A stretch of 32,324 bases of DNA from Prevotellaceae bacterium (GCA_031261165.1 JAISJU010000134.1:1-32324); one strand, 5' to 3'. Numbered from the stretch's first letter, positions 7,149 through 15,389 are shown. A program made the numbers and translations. The notes: generated by a model from the letters alone, not told the origin.

Positions 7149-8150
7149 TCACCGGTTTATTACTTTATACGTTTTTTTTCCAAAAACATAATAATTAAAA
7201 ATCATACTTTTCGGTAATATTTCGGATATTTCGGGTGAAAATTTTTCCGCCCCTACATATTGTTTTCGTAATTTCCCAAAATCTTTTCGCGCTTTCCGCA
7301 CTGCGCAGGCATTACCTCTCTCGCCCGAAAGTATCATTGCCGCTGCCGACAAATAATCCAAAAAGAAACGAATAAACAATATTTTTCGCAATGTTTTTGC
7401 AGGTAAATTTTTGTGCAACATCAACAAATTATTGCGGTAATTCAGGTAAGTTTTGTGCGGATTTTCCTTGTTGAGCGTGCCGCCGCCCACGTGATAAACC
7501 GCCGATTGCGGTACACAGGCAAGTCGCCGCCCGCTGCGCCTGAGCCGCCAGCAAAGGTCAATTTCCTCCTGATGTGCAAAAAAGTTGTCATCAAAACCGC
7601 CCGCCTCGCGAAAATCTTTGCTGCGGATAAACAGACACGCGCCTGTTGCCCAAAAAACATCTATCGTATCATCGTATTGTCCGTTGTCGGTTTCGAGCGT
7701 GTTCAAAACCCGCCCGCGACAAAACGGATAGCCCAAATAATCAATAAATCCGCCCGCCGCGCCCGCGTGTTCAAACTTCGTTTTGTCCGAGTACGACAGA
7801 ATTTTCGGCTGGCAGGCTGCCACATCGGGGTTTTTATCCAAAAATGCAATGGGCGCATTCAACCAATTTTCCGTAACTTCCACATCGGTATTCAGCAACA
7901 CAAAATATTCCGCCTCAATGTGCTGCAAACCACGATTGTATCCGCCTGCAAAGCCGTAGTTTTTATCCAAAACAACGATTTTTACTTGCGAAAAGTTTTC
8001 TTGCAAAAAAGCAACGGAATTATCGGTCGAGGCATTATCTATCACGCAAATTTCCGTGTCGGACTGCGTGGAATACTTAATGACCGAAGGCAAAAACTGT
8101 TCTAAAAAATGTTTGCCGTTATAGTTGAGCAGGGCGATTGATGTTTTCAT
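7149..8150 (-). CDS. Glycosyltransferase family 2 (rhamnosyltransferase-like)
   Basis: This 333-residue protein has a GT-A fold. It opens SIALLNYNGKHFLEQFLPSV, followed by the nucleotide-binding VIDNASTDNS, the YGFAGGYNRGL motif, and LLNTDVEV as the metal-binding DxD-equivalent (NTD). The acceptor and catalytic region includes ATGACLFIRS, FDDNFFAHQEEIDLCWRLRR (ED-type motif) and VYHVGGGTL. It is likely cytoplasmic or membrane-associated and transfers a sugar, perhaps a deoxyhexose, to a lipid-linked or cell-surface glycan; the exact donor and acceptor cannot be told. The gene stands alone on the minus strand between two inverted-repeat clusters. The length and start (MKTSIALLNYNG) are typical of the family. 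Confidence 0.9.
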   Translation of the reverse strand: MKTSIALLNYNGKHFLEQFLPSVIKYSTQSDTEICVIDNASTDNSVAFLQENFSQVKIVVLDKNYGFAGGYNRGLQHIEAEYFVLLNTDVEVTENWLNAPIAFLDKNPDVAACQPKILSYSDKTKFEHAGAAGGFIDYLGYPFCRGRVLNTLETDNGQYDDTIDVFWATGACLFIRSKDFREAGGFDDNFFAHQEEIDLCWRLRRSGRRLACVPQSAVYHVGGGTLNKENPHKTYLNYRNNLLMLHKNLPAKTLRKILFIRFFLDYLSAAAMILSGERGNACAVRKARKDFGKLRKQYVGAEKFSPEISEILPKSMIFNYYVFGKKTYKVINR

Positions 8151-8173
8151 TCAGTAATTAGTTTGTTTTTATG

Positions 8174-8267
8174 TCTTCGTGTTTCTTCGTGCCTTCTTCG
8201 AGTAACTTCGTGTAATGAATTTTGCTACACGAAGATGCACGAAGTTTTGCACGAAGATACACGAAGT
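8174..8267. repeat. CTTCGTG/CACGAAG inverted-repeat cluster
   Basis: Four CTTCG(TG) units run from 8174 to 8212, and four CACGAAG units run in the opposite sense from 8227 to 8267, giving a large imperfect hairpin. Each unit is the Bacteroidota-style short dispersed repeat. It lies in the divergent gap between the glycosyltransferase and the 8401 gene. Function is unknown. Confidence 0.75.
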
Positions 8268-8359
8268 TCAAATTGATTTACTTAGCACACAAAAGTATAA
8301 ATAATTTGTGTTTTGTAAAACATTTCTCTAAAAATATTTCTTTAATATAACTTTTGTTG

Positions 8360-8367
8360 TACTTTTG
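8360..8367 (+). promoter_or_regulatory. Probable -7 box for the 8401 gene
   Basis: TACTTTTG fits TAnnTTTG and lies 33 bp before the ATG. No convincing TTTG is present at the usual upstream distance, so the promoter is only half supported. Confidence 0.4.
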
Positions 8368-8400
8368 CAGCAAGTTTAATTTTTAAAAAAACATTAGTCT

Positions 8401-8862
8401 ATGAAAAAAGTAATTTTTACTCTGACCTTGCTCGGTGGCTTGTTTTTCGCTGCAAGCACCGTATCGGCAAGAGGCGTTATCATTTACGGCAACGGCGAGA
8501 AAATCGAGGTAACGGAAAAACTGCCCGACAGCATTACCATCGATGATGAACACGTTAATCTGGGCGTGATATACGAACAGTTTTCCATCTTTTGGGTGCC
8601 GATGTGGAACTACGGCGAAACCAAGTACGTGTTTTTAAATGACAAAGAAGACTCATATATGCTTGCAGATGAGGAAGATTTGCAATATCTGCGCGATGAA
8701 CTGAAAATAAACGTTCCCGAAGAGCCGAGCATCGGTTTTTGGAACAAAATCGGCGGAAAACTGATTTGGGCTGTCGTGTTTGCGCTGATAATTTACGGTT
8801 TACTGCCTTCCCGCAAAAAAGAAGAGGAAGAGGTGGAAATTCCTCAAGAAGAACAAGGGTAG
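8401..8862 (+). CDS. Exported hypothetical protein with C-terminal membrane anchor
   Basis: The 153-residue product has a signal peptide (about 1-23, ending STVSA). A short beta-rich domain follows (IYGNGEKIEVTEKLPDSITI) with acidic surroundings. One transmembrane helix lies near residues 122-139 (LIWAVVFALIIYGLLPS), followed by a highly charged tail (RKKEEEEVEIPQEEQG). The topology suggests a periplasmic domain anchored in the inner membrane with a short cytoplasmic tail. No family or catalytic motif is recognised. It is a single-gene unit with a likely promoter at 8360. Confidence 0.7.
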   Translation: MKKVIFTLTLLGGLFFAASTVSARGVIIYGNGEKIEVTEKLPDSITIDDEHVNLGVIYEQFSIFWVPMWNYGETKYVFLNDKEDSYMLADEEDLQYLRDELKINVPEEPSIGFWNKIGGKLIWAVVFALIIYGLLPSRKKEEEEVEIPQEEQG

Positions 8863-8867
8863 AACGC

Positions 8868-9139
8868 AAAAAACTACGAATTCGCGAATTATTTTTCAGA
8901 TACAATAATTCGTAAATTATGCCAATCACGAGTTGAAATTGTATTTTTTGCCCGATAGGGCATTCATATCAATAGAAAAAATGCTTGTTTTGGTCTTTTT
9001 CCCCGTAGGGGATACACAAAAATAGACATTGTGAATGTCCTACGGACATTTCAGATAAATAGAAACATTGTTATTCTATTGATATGCAAGTCCTGACGGA
9101 CTAATTTAACTCGTGATTCGCATAAATTCGTAGTTTTTT
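8868..9139. repeat. Nested inverted-repeat element with four inner hairpins
   Basis: Outer arms AAAAAACTACGAATT (8868-8882) and their exact complement (9125-9139) enclose further inverted pairs. These are ATCACGAGTT near 8924 with AACTCGTGAT near 9109, and CATATCAATAGAA near 8964 with TTCTATTGATATG near 9073. Inside lie small hairpins GCCCGATAGGGC, TCCCCGTAGGGGA, GTCCTACGGAC and GTCCTGACGGAC. It carries no reading frame and its right arm touches the stop codon of the acyltransferase gene at 9138. It could be a non-autonomous mobile element or a recombining composite of REP units. Confidence 0.75.
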
Positions 9140-10022
9140 AATTTGCCTCTCTTTTATGTTTCCAACGCTTGTGTGTCCAAAGCCAATACGCAGGCTCGCG
9201 GCGGATACTGTTTTCGAGCAGGCGCATAAATTTTTCGGTACATTCAAATTCGGGCGTGCTTTTCACATCATCGCTTATCAAAATGAGATTTGCCTCATAC
9301 GTGCCGCGCTTTTTCTTTACAATGTCAACATAATAAAGCACATAGCCGGTTTGCCGTGCGATGCGCTCGCCGCCGATAAGCACAGGCGTGTCTTGGTTTA
9401 GGAATGTTGTCCAATAATGAATATTGTTCCTCGAAGGCGTTTGGTCGGAAATAAGCGCAAAAGTCAGTTGCTTGTTCGCTTTGCGGTGTTTGATGATTTC
9501 GCGGAAAATGTCGTTTTTCTCAATGCCGAGCGTGCCGAAACGCGTGCGCAGTTTTTGGAAAAACTTGTCCATATACGGATTTTTCAACCGCCGATACACG
9601 CCCGCGCCATCAACATTGCGGTTGGGTACGAACAGGCGAATTGACACCATAAATTCCCAGTTGCAATAATGCCCGAGCATCAAAATGACGTTTCCGCCGT
9701 TATCCACAATGCGGATGACTTCGGCAATATTTGGAAAATTCATTCTACGCTGCATTTCTTTTTCGGAAATATGCAGCATTTTGAGGCTTTCGATAAACAC
9801 ATCGCAAAAATGGCGGTAAAACCTGCGCTCAATCCGCTTGATTTCGGATAAGGATTTTTCGGGGAAACTATTTTGCAAGTTTAAGCGCACGACTTTTCGG
9901 CGGTAGCGCACAACGTAAAACGTCAGCACAAACGCAATTTCCGAAAAAACGTACAAAATCGGCAGCGGCAGCCACGCCAACAGCCACACGAAAGCATAGA
10001 GAATGTAGTAAAAAAACGCCAT
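9138..10022 (-). CDS. Lysophospholipid/lipid A acyltransferase (LpxL/HtrB family)
   Basis: This 294-residue inner-membrane enzyme has an N-terminal hydrophobic anchor (about 1-40). The acyltransferase core carries the catalytic GHYCNWEF (H-x4-E, about residues 117-124), YRRLKNPYMDKF, an ISDQTP motif and a WLWTHKRWKH closing region that is characteristic of LpxL/LpxM-family proteins. In Bacteroidota this single family member adds the secondary acyl chain during lipid A synthesis, or acylates ornithine/other lysolipids; the exact acceptor is inferred. Its start codon overlaps the stop of the upstream 107-residue gene (TAATG), so the two are translationally coupled. Confidence 0.9.
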   Translation of the reverse strand: MAFFYYILYAFVWLLAWLPLPILYVFSEIAFVLTFYVVRYRRKVVRLNLQNSFPEKSLSEIKRIERRFYRHFCDVFIESLKMLHISEKEMQRRMNFPNIAEVIRIVDNGGNVILMLGHYCNWEFMVSIRLFVPNRNVDGAGVYRRLKNPYMDKFFQKLRTRFGTLGIEKNDIFREIIKHRKANKQLTFALISDQTPSRNNIHYWTTFLNQDTPVLIGGERIARQTGYVLYYVDIVKKKRGTYEANLILISDDVKSTPEFECTEKFMRLLENSIRREPAYWLWTHKRWKHKREAN

Positions 10023-10345
10023 TATTTAAAAATGCCAATAGATTTGCAATACTCAAATTCGCCGTCAAGAATGTATTGAATGGCGATTTCATCAAGTTTT
10101 TTCATATCGTCTTCTTTGGCGCATTTGAGCACATACTCAAACACTTCGTTTTCATCTACTTCGACTTCTTCGGGCGAATCCTCATCGAGCCAACCGTTCT
10201 TTTCGTAAAATTCATACACCACATCAAGCACATAATCAACATCATCTTCGTCAATTTTAGCCTTATGCTCTTTGGGCAAATGGTTGAGAATGAATTTGAC
10301 GGCAGCCTCGTCGTCGTAAATCAGTTCTTCGTTGTCTGTGTTCAT
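10022..10345 (-). CDS. Small acidic conserved hypothetical protein
   Basis: This 107-residue protein is highly acidic and predicted to be mostly helical (for example YVLDVVYEFYEKNGWLDED and EYVLKCAKEDDMKKLDEI). It has no signal peptide, membrane segment or metal motif. Similar short acidic proteins are frequent in Bacteroidales, but no function is recognised. It is the first gene of an operon, ending in a TAATG overlap with the lipid acyltransferase, and a good promoter lies about 30-60 bp upstream. Confidence 0.8.
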   Translation of the reverse strand: MNTDNEELIYDDEAAVKFILNHLPKEHKAKIDEDDVDYVLDVVYEFYEKNGWLDEDSPEEVEVDENEVFEYVLKCAKEDDMKKLDEIAIQYILDGEFEYCKSIGIFK

Positions 10346-10373
10346 AGTTTTTGAAGTTTAAAAAATTATTGGG

Positions 10374-10405
10374 CAAAAATAATGCTTATTTTTGGTATTT
10401 GCAAA
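10374..10405 (-). promoter_or_regulatory. Promoter of the 107-aa gene/acyltransferase operon
   Basis: On the minus strand TTTG (10405-10402) and TATTTTTG (10381-10374) are separated by 20 bp and match the Bacteroidota -33/-7 pattern. The ATG is 28 bp downstream at 10345. Confidence 0.6.
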
Positions 10406-10414
10406 TGGTGAAAA

Positions 10415-10948
10415 TTAAAGTCTGTATCCAACATTCAAATTAAAAATTCCTTTAAAACCCAAACCGATTTCACCGCCAAAATACAGTTTTTGTCCATAAG
10501 AGAAACCAATATACGTTACTTGTGGGCAAGGGAGAACATTAACATTACCACCTTCAATAACTATTCCAACTCCCGCTGCAACCCCTGAATACAATTTTAG
10601 TTTAGGTTTATTTACATAAGAAAAACGTATGGCAGGCGCAAAGCCTAAATAATGGAAATAAATTCTTCTATTATTTAGGGTTTCATCTGCATAATCATTC
10701 CAATCAGGCATATTAAAATAGTCATAAGTCAGCATTGCGCCAACCCAAAACCATTTCTGTACTCCATAATAATAAGATACTGAGCCTGATGTAAAATGAA
10801 TAATAGGAAAATATCCCGCCGACAAATGCAAATCATTCCGCAAATAATCGGTTGTTGGCTTTTGTGTTTCAATGACAACATCATTAGTTTGCGAATAAAC
10901 GGCTATTGTACAAAAAGTTATTAATAATGCGATGAAAAGTTTTTTCAT
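10415..10948 (-). CDS. Exported outer-membrane beta-barrel-like protein
   Basis: The 177-residue product has a clear signal peptide (MKKLFIALLITFC..., cleavage near VYSQ). The rest is rich in alternating aromatic/glycine beta strands (LHLSAGYFPIIHF, SVSYYYGVQKWFWVG, LKLYSGVAAGVGIVIEGG) and ends in FNLNVGYRL, as expected of a small outer-membrane barrel. No specific family is recognised and function is unknown. It is a monocistronic minus-strand gene with a strong promoter. Confidence 0.8.
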   Translation of the reverse strand: MKKLFIALLITFCTIAVYSQTNDVVIETQKPTTDYLRNDLHLSAGYFPIIHFTSGSVSYYYGVQKWFWVGAMLTYDYFNMPDWNDYADETLNNRRIYFHYLGFAPAIRFSYVNKPKLKLYSGVAAGVGIVIEGGNVNVLPCPQVTYIGFSYGQKLYFGGEIGLGFKGIFNLNVGYRL

Positions 10949-10973
10949 ACACCGATAAAATTAAATGATACAA

Positions 10974-11004
10974 CAAAGGTATTAAAAAAATTACATTCTT
11001 GCAA
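10974..11004 (-). promoter_or_regulatory. Promoter of the 177-aa barrel protein
   Basis: On the minus strand TTGC (11004-11001), a 19-bp spacer and TACCTTTG (10981-10974) form one of the best Bacteroidota-type promoters in the window. The ATG is 25 bp downstream. Confidence 0.65.
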
Positions 11005-11018
11005 GAAAAAAGTATTTT

Positions 11019-13025
11019 TTATATCACATACTTCAACATCAATTTCAAATCCGTCTTCCGATTGCCGTTAATCAACTCATTCCCGCTGCCGATGCTTTCG
11101 CGCTGGTGGTAGCGTGTGTGGGCAATTTTAAACCACAAGGAAAAGTGTCTGTTCAACGTATAGTTTAAATTGGCGTAAAAGCGGCTGCCGGTGCCGTAAT
11201 ACATCGGAATGGAAAAGGCGTACAGCACATCTTTCTCGTAAGCATAAATGCGGTTATCATAACTTTCGGTGTCGAAAAAGGCGTAACGGAAACTTGTTTT
11301 CAGTTTCGGGTTGCGCCACGACAAAGTTACATCTTGAGCAAGCAAAAAGCCCTTTGTAGCCGCTTGTCCTCTCGTTTCTGTGCGGTTATATTCTATGATG
11401 TTTTGTAGTTGAACGGTCGAATTTAAGCGGTATTTCAACACATACCGCACAGTCGCCTTGTCGTATTCTTCCACCGAATTGGTAACATCAAAAAGCACAT
11501 TTTTTTCTTTCTGTTTATAACGATAGCGCAGGTACATATTCACATTGCGTTTCGGCGCGTAATCCGCCTGCAACATCACATCATAGCCATCGGAAGGCGT
11601 ATCCGTGCCGTATTTCAAATAAGGAAAGCGAAACACATCTGCATAAGCCGACAGTTTCCAATACTTGAAGGGGCGAATTTCCGTGCCGATATAAACGCCC
11701 TGTTCATTGCCAATCCGCGAGTTTTCGGCAAAACTATTGGCGAAAATCGCCTGATAACCTTTGTCGTAATATCGCTGCAAAATTAGAAAAGAAATTCGTG
11801 TTAATGGCGTGAATGACAAGCCATTAAGCGTGGCTACGGATTTTGTGTCATCTATCGCCGTTTCGCCGAAAAAGCGGATTTTTCGCCACGAATAGCGGTA
11901 ATTGATGCTGCCCGCCATTTGTTCCGTTCCGCGAAAATAATACAGCCGATACGGTGCAGGCTCGGGCAACCAAGCGTGGTTAAAATGTGTTGCGGCAAAG
12001 GTCGCGCCGAGTATCAAATCTCTGTAATTAAAACTCAAATTTGAGCCAATGACTTGCTGCGCAATGTTTTGGCGTTTGTCCCAATCGCTCTGTGTGCGGT
12101 GCAATCCGTCAATTTTCAAAGACGAGAAACTACCGTCATCGCCGAGCGAGCCGTCTAAATTTCGATAGGAATAAAAACCGCTCAGTTCAAATTTGCCGAA
12201 TTTGGCAGTTGCACCCGCGCCCCTGAAAAAGTTGTATTCGTTGGTCGAGGAAGTTTTCATCAGCCCTTTGGCAGTGGGCAAAACGTTCAAGACGTATGAC
12301 GATTTTCCCATCGAAAAATTGTTGTTCAGCACCAAACCGTAGCCAAAACCCGCGCGAAAATCGCCAACCACAATCCGCTTGAATTTCCACACATTATTCA
12401 TCTGAAAATGCGCCGAATAGAAGTCAAAACCTTTGTGTTTTTTAGTCCAAAACGGCTCGCCCTCGTCTTTTTCCGCCGTGATACCGAAAAAAAGTTTGTT
12501 TTTCGATTGAAAATTATAGCGTAAGGACTGATAAAACGGCTCGCCCAAATAATTGCCGTTCTCATAACCGCGTTTTTGTTCCAAAGTGCCGCGCGTTTGC
12601 GAAAGAAACTGATGTTTTCCGCCTTTCAGCAGTTGCGGGAAGGTGTATTTACGTTCCGTAAACTCTTTATTTACAACGACAAACGGCAACAAATTCTCAA
12701 TCGTTTCGCGGTCAAAACCTTCCACCATCTGCAATTCATACACCGAATACATCGGCGCATAACGGTAGAGATAATAAAGCAGGTTTTCTACTTGATTTTC
12801 AGATAGAAAGGGCAATTGTTCGAGTTCTTCGCGGGTAGTGTGGTTGAGGTCAATGGGATTATCGGAAAATTGCTGCAATTGGTCTTCCAAAATGCTGAAA
12901 TCCATTTCTTCTTCCTCTTGATTTTCAGCCATTTGTTCAATTATATTTTCAATGATTTCGCTTTCTTGCGCCATTGCCACGAAAGGAAAAACGGCGAACG
13001 TAATGCCTAAAATAATCCGTGTCAT
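11019..13025 (-). CDS. Exported HhH-domain protein with outer-membrane barrel
   Basis: From the ATG at 13025 the product is 668 residues, opening with a signal peptide (MTRIILGITFAVFPFVAMAQ). After an acidic segment come helix-hairpin-helix repeats of ComEA type (DLNHTTREELEQLPFLSENQ, then MYSVYELQMVEGFDRETIENL). About 500 residues of aromatic-rich beta strands follow, typical of an outer-membrane barrel. HhH motifs usually bind DNA, which is unusual for an exported protein; DNA binding or uptake at the envelope is only an inference. An upstream in-frame ATG at 13148 overlaps the previous stop as ATGA, but the 41 extra residues are encoded by a palindromic repeat (13021-13124). The start was therefore placed where the signal peptide begins; that ATG is itself supplied by the repeat's edge. 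Confidence 0.8.
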   Translation of the reverse strand: MTRIILGITFAVFPFVAMAQESEIIENIIEQMAENQEEEEMDFSILEDQLQQFSDNPIDLNHTTREELEQLPFLSENQVENLLYYLYRYAPMYSVYELQMVEGFDRETIENLLPFVVVNKEFTERKYTFPQLLKGGKHQFLSQTRGTLEQKRGYENGNYLGEPFYQSLRYNFQSKNKLFFGITAEKDEGEPFWTKKHKGFDFYSAHFQMNNVWKFKRIVVGDFRAGFGYGLVLNNNFSMGKSSYVLNVLPTAKGLMKTSSTNEYNFFRGAGATAKFGKFELSGFYSYRNLDGSLGDDGSFSSLKIDGLHRTQSDWDKRQNIAQQVIGSNLSFNYRDLILGATFAATHFNHAWLPEPAPYRLYYFRGTEQMAGSINYRYSWRKIRFFGETAIDDTKSVATLNGLSFTPLTRISFLILQRYYDKGYQAIFANSFAENSRIGNEQGVYIGTEIRPFKYWKLSAYADVFRFPYLKYGTDTPSDGYDVMLQADYAPKRNVNMYLRYRYKQKEKNVLFDVTNSVEEYDKATVRYVLKYRLNSTVQLQNIIEYNRTETRGQAATKGFLLAQDVTLSWRNPKLKTSFRYAFFDTESYDNRIYAYEKDVLYAFSIPMYYGTGSRFYANLNYTLNRHFSLWFKIAHTRYHQRESIGSGNELINGNRKTDLKLMLKYVI

Positions 13026-13124
13026 TGCGGGCTTGACCCGCAATCCCCTATTTCTATCCGTCATTCTGACGAAAGTCAGAATCCCCTTTGCTATCAGGGG
13101 ATTGCGGGTCAAGCCCGCAATGAC
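13021..13124. repeat. Composite REP element with 28-bp perfect arms
   Basis: GTCATTGCGGGCTTGACCCG... at 13021-13048 and its exact complement at 13097-13124 flank a second palindrome, GTCATTCTGACGAAAGTCAG... (13060-13086). This is the widespread Bacteroidota-type dispersed palindrome; a single unit recurs at 32294-32321. Here it lies inside the open reading frame upstream of the HhH gene's signal peptide and stays open in that frame. Confidence 0.85.
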
Positions 13125-13144
13125 AATACTAACAAGCCCGCCTT

Positions 13145-14002
13145 TCATTTTTTGTCGAGTTTAAAAGTCAGCGCAATGTTGGAAGTAATGCCTAAGTCCG
13201 TGTGATACTTGAAGTTAGCATCAAGCCAAAAGTAGTAAAGTTTGAAACCCGCGCCCAGCACCGGACAAACTTTATTGTTCACCGTACAGCCCGCCCTCAC
13301 GAGCATAAAATCCAAAAAACGGTATTCAATTTCCGTTGCCGCCCGCAATTTTTCGGAAATTTCCTTATCCAATTGCACTGCCCAAACCACTTTTTCGGAA
13401 AAGCGATAGCCTGCCCCAAGCGAAAAAACAGAGGGAATTTCTTTTTCCAAAATGTCCGTTTTGATATTCGTTTGAATAGGATTAAACGCCTGAAAACCAA
13501 TGGTCAGGTTTTCAACCGGCTGCGAGGCAATGCCGATTTGCACCAGCAATTTGCCTTTGCTGCCCTCGTTTTTTGAAAAGTAAACGGAATAATAATCCAC
13601 CGCTGCCGAAAGCATAAACTTGTCGGATAATTTTCGCGCAAAAGACAGATTGATAATGTTTTCGTTGTAATTTTCGTAGCCGAAACGCGAAAACGCCGCA
13701 CCGATATTCAGCAGTTTGGTCGGCACAGCAACCTGCGCCTGTTTCACGGAGAGTTCTTTTATCGCAAAGCGATTTTGGTAATGCACACCCGCCTCAATGC
13801 CCGCCACACAGGCAAGCGAAACAGCACTGCGCAAGGGCGAAAAAATATCTGTCCGCGCAATGGGCGTAACACTCCGTGCCTCGCTTTCCAACAAGTTGTT
13901 GGCAGATAAGGCTTGACAACACAGTAAAAATAATATGTATATTTTACAGCGCAAAACCGGATTTCTTAGTGCCGTGAATAAATAGAATGTCGTCAGTATC
14001 AA
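13145..14002 (-). CDS. Outer-membrane beta-barrel protein (PorV/PorQ-like shape)
   Basis: This protein of up to 285 residues has a signal-like segment (IYILFLLCCQALS) and a beta-rich body with repeated hairpins (FARKLSDKFMLSAAVDYYSV, LTIGFQAFNP, SVFSLGAGYRFSEK, GAGFKLYYFWLDANF). It closes with LTFKLDKK. This resembles small barrel proteins of the PorV/PorQ/FadL type; the assignment is by shape, not by a diagnostic motif. The ATG at 14002 overlaps the upstream methyltransferase by 59 bp and puts about 20 odd residues before the signal peptide. A TTG at 13954 would give a better signal peptide and an 11-bp overlap. Its stop overlaps the ATG at 13148 (ATGA), so it is coupled to the HhH gene and the two barrels may work together. 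Confidence 0.75.
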   Translation of the reverse strand: MILTTFYLFTALRNPVLRCKIYILFLLCCQALSANNLLESEARSVTPIARTDIFSPLRSAVSLACVAGIEAGVHYQNRFAIKELSVKQAQVAVPTKLLNIGAAFSRFGYENYNENIINLSFARKLSDKFMLSAAVDYYSVYFSKNEGSKGKLLVQIGIASQPVENLTIGFQAFNPIQTNIKTDILEKEIPSVFSLGAGYRFSEKVVWAVQLDKEISEKLRAATEIEYRFLDFMLVRAGCTVNNKVCPVLGAGFKLYYFWLDANFKYHTDLGITSNIALTFKLDKK

Positions 14003-14711
14003 CCTGTTGCAGTGGGATAAGTGCTTGGTTTTTCAGCACAAAGGGCTCGTATCCCAAATCCTGCATCAAAGTCAGTATTTGCTTGCGGTTATCCCCGCCG
14101 GTTTCTATCAAAACGGTAGGTGTGTGTTGGCGGATAACTTCCTTTATTTCAGGCAAAATAATCGTTTCGTAGCCTTCCGTGTCGCACTTGATAAAGTCGA
14201 TTTTCGGCAGTTCGCCAAACAGTTCGCTGCCGCGCCGCATTTGGGCTTTAAAAGTGATTTCAGGATTTTCCGTTGCCTCCGGCGAGTCCATCACAAAATG
14301 GCGACCGGTTGCCACATAGCCGAAACTTTTCAAAGAATCGTTGCCGAGCGCAATGTCCTTATTTTCAGTGCCGAGCGCGTAAGGCAGGATTTCCACTTGG
14401 GTGAATTTTTTGGCGTTTCGGCGCAGTACATTTCGCACCGGCTCCACCGGCTCTACGGCATACACTTTACCGTTTTTGCCTGTCCATTCGGCAAAAAGGC
14501 AGGTGTAATAACCCAGATTGGCACCGATGTCAATAATCGTATCGCCACGCTTTATCACGTTTTTCAGAAAATACGGATACTGAATGTTCGGGTTGTTTTT
14601 CAACCAACCGGCTTTGTAGGAAATGAAATAGACTTTGCTCAAAACCCGCAAATAATTCTCGAAAGAAAGGGTTTTGTAAAGCAGTTTTTTTGCTGTTTTG
14701 CTAATGCTCAT
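13944..14711 (-). CDS. FkbM-family SAM-dependent methyltransferase
   Basis: This 255-residue protein carries a Rossmann-type SAM site (DTIIDIGANLGYYTCLFAEW, with GANLG as motif I), a second site YAVEPVEPVRNVLRRN, and the FkbM hallmark IDFIKCDTEGYETIIL. It ends with a helical/strand cap (TVLIETGGDN). FkbM proteins O-methylate sugars or polyketides. In a Bacteroidota envelope gene setting, methylation of a surface glycan is plausible but inferred. No transmembrane helix is seen. It is the first gene of a minus-strand cluster (FkbM, barrel, HhH protein) joined by overlaps. Confidence 0.9.
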   Translation of the reverse strand: MSISKTAKKLLYKTLSFENYLRVLSKVYFISYKAGWLKNNPNIQYPYFLKNVIKRGDTIIDIGANLGYYTCLFAEWTGKNGKVYAVEPVEPVRNVLRRNAKKFTQVEILPYALGTENKDIALGNDSLKSFGYVATGRHFVMDSPEATENPEITFKAQMRRGSELFGELPKIDFIKCDTEGYETIILPEIKEVIRQHTPTVLIETGGDNRKQILTLMQDLGYEPFVLKNQALIPLQQVDTDDILFIHGTKKSGFAL

Positions 14712-14736
14712 TTGAAGTTCGTTTTTTTGTTACTTG

Positions 14737-14790
14737 CACAAATTCACGAATTTTTCTATGAATATAAATGTCTTATTCGTGAAATTTGTG
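14737..14790. repeat. Inverted repeat CACAAATTCACGAAT
   Basis: CACAAATTCACGAAT at 14737-14751 is complementary to ATTCGTGAAATTTGTG at 14775-14790, with one bulged base. It fills most of the gap between gldD and the FkbM gene and could be the gldD 3' terminator region. Confidence 0.6.
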
Positions 14791-14796
14791 GTAAAA

Positions 14797-15381
14797 TTAT
14801 TCTTTCTGTTTTTTATGCTTAAACGTTTCCATCAGCACCAAAATATCTTTGCTGACAAAATCCAGCACCGGCGCAATGGAATCCTTATTCGGCACGGCAT
14901 TGAAATAAAGCGCACCGCGAAAGAAATAACCCGTGCTGTCTGTCAGCACAAATTGCATTGGCGAGGCAACATTTCCCTCAATGCGGTAGAGTGTTCCGTA
15001 CTTGTCCGCAGCAGGATTGACAAAGGGCTGTTCGCTGATATTATCGGCTTTGATGGTGTGTTTATACACAAACTCGCGGCTGTCCTCGCTCAATTCCTGC
15101 AAATTGCCCTGTACGCGCTTGTAACTGCAATAAATAGTGCCTTTGAACTGCGGATAATAAATATTCAGCCAATATTTGTCGCCCGTTTTTGTGTCGCGTT
15201 GTGGAACGATTTTGGCATATTTTGACAGTTCAAAGGAATACGGATAGGCAATAGTGTCGAAAGTGCGGTATTCGTTTTCAGGTATGTCAATGCGAAAATA
15301 CCCCATCGGCTTGGGCGTGTAATCCGCACAAGCCGACAGGAATAAACATACCATTAAGAATGTGAAAAGTTTAGTTTTCAT
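14797..15381 (-). CDS. gldD: Gliding motility lipoprotein GldD
   Basis: The 194-residue lipoprotein has a signal peptide with lipobox FLSAC (Cys18), followed by the family signature DYTPKPMGYFRIDIPENEY. Conserved internal blocks include WLNIYYPQFKGTIYCSYK and a C-terminal FRGALYFNAVPNKDSIAPV. In Flavobacterium johnsoniae GldD is an outer-membrane-associated lipoprotein needed for gliding and T9SS-linked functions. Non-gliding Bacteroidales also carry it. Here it starts 8 bp after ssb ends, the order usual in Bacteroidota. The gldE gene often found between them is absent. Confidence 0.93.
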   Translation of the reverse strand: MKTKLFTFLMVCLFLSACADYTPKPMGYFRIDIPENEYRTFDTIAYPYSFELSKYAKIVPQRDTKTGDKYWLNIYYPQFKGTIYCSYKRVQGNLQELSEDSREFVYKHTIKADNISEQPFVNPAADKYGTLYRIEGNVASPMQFVLTDSTGYFFRGALYFNAVPNKDSIAPVLDFVSKDILVLMETFKHKKQKE

Positions 15382-15389
15382 TATTTTGA

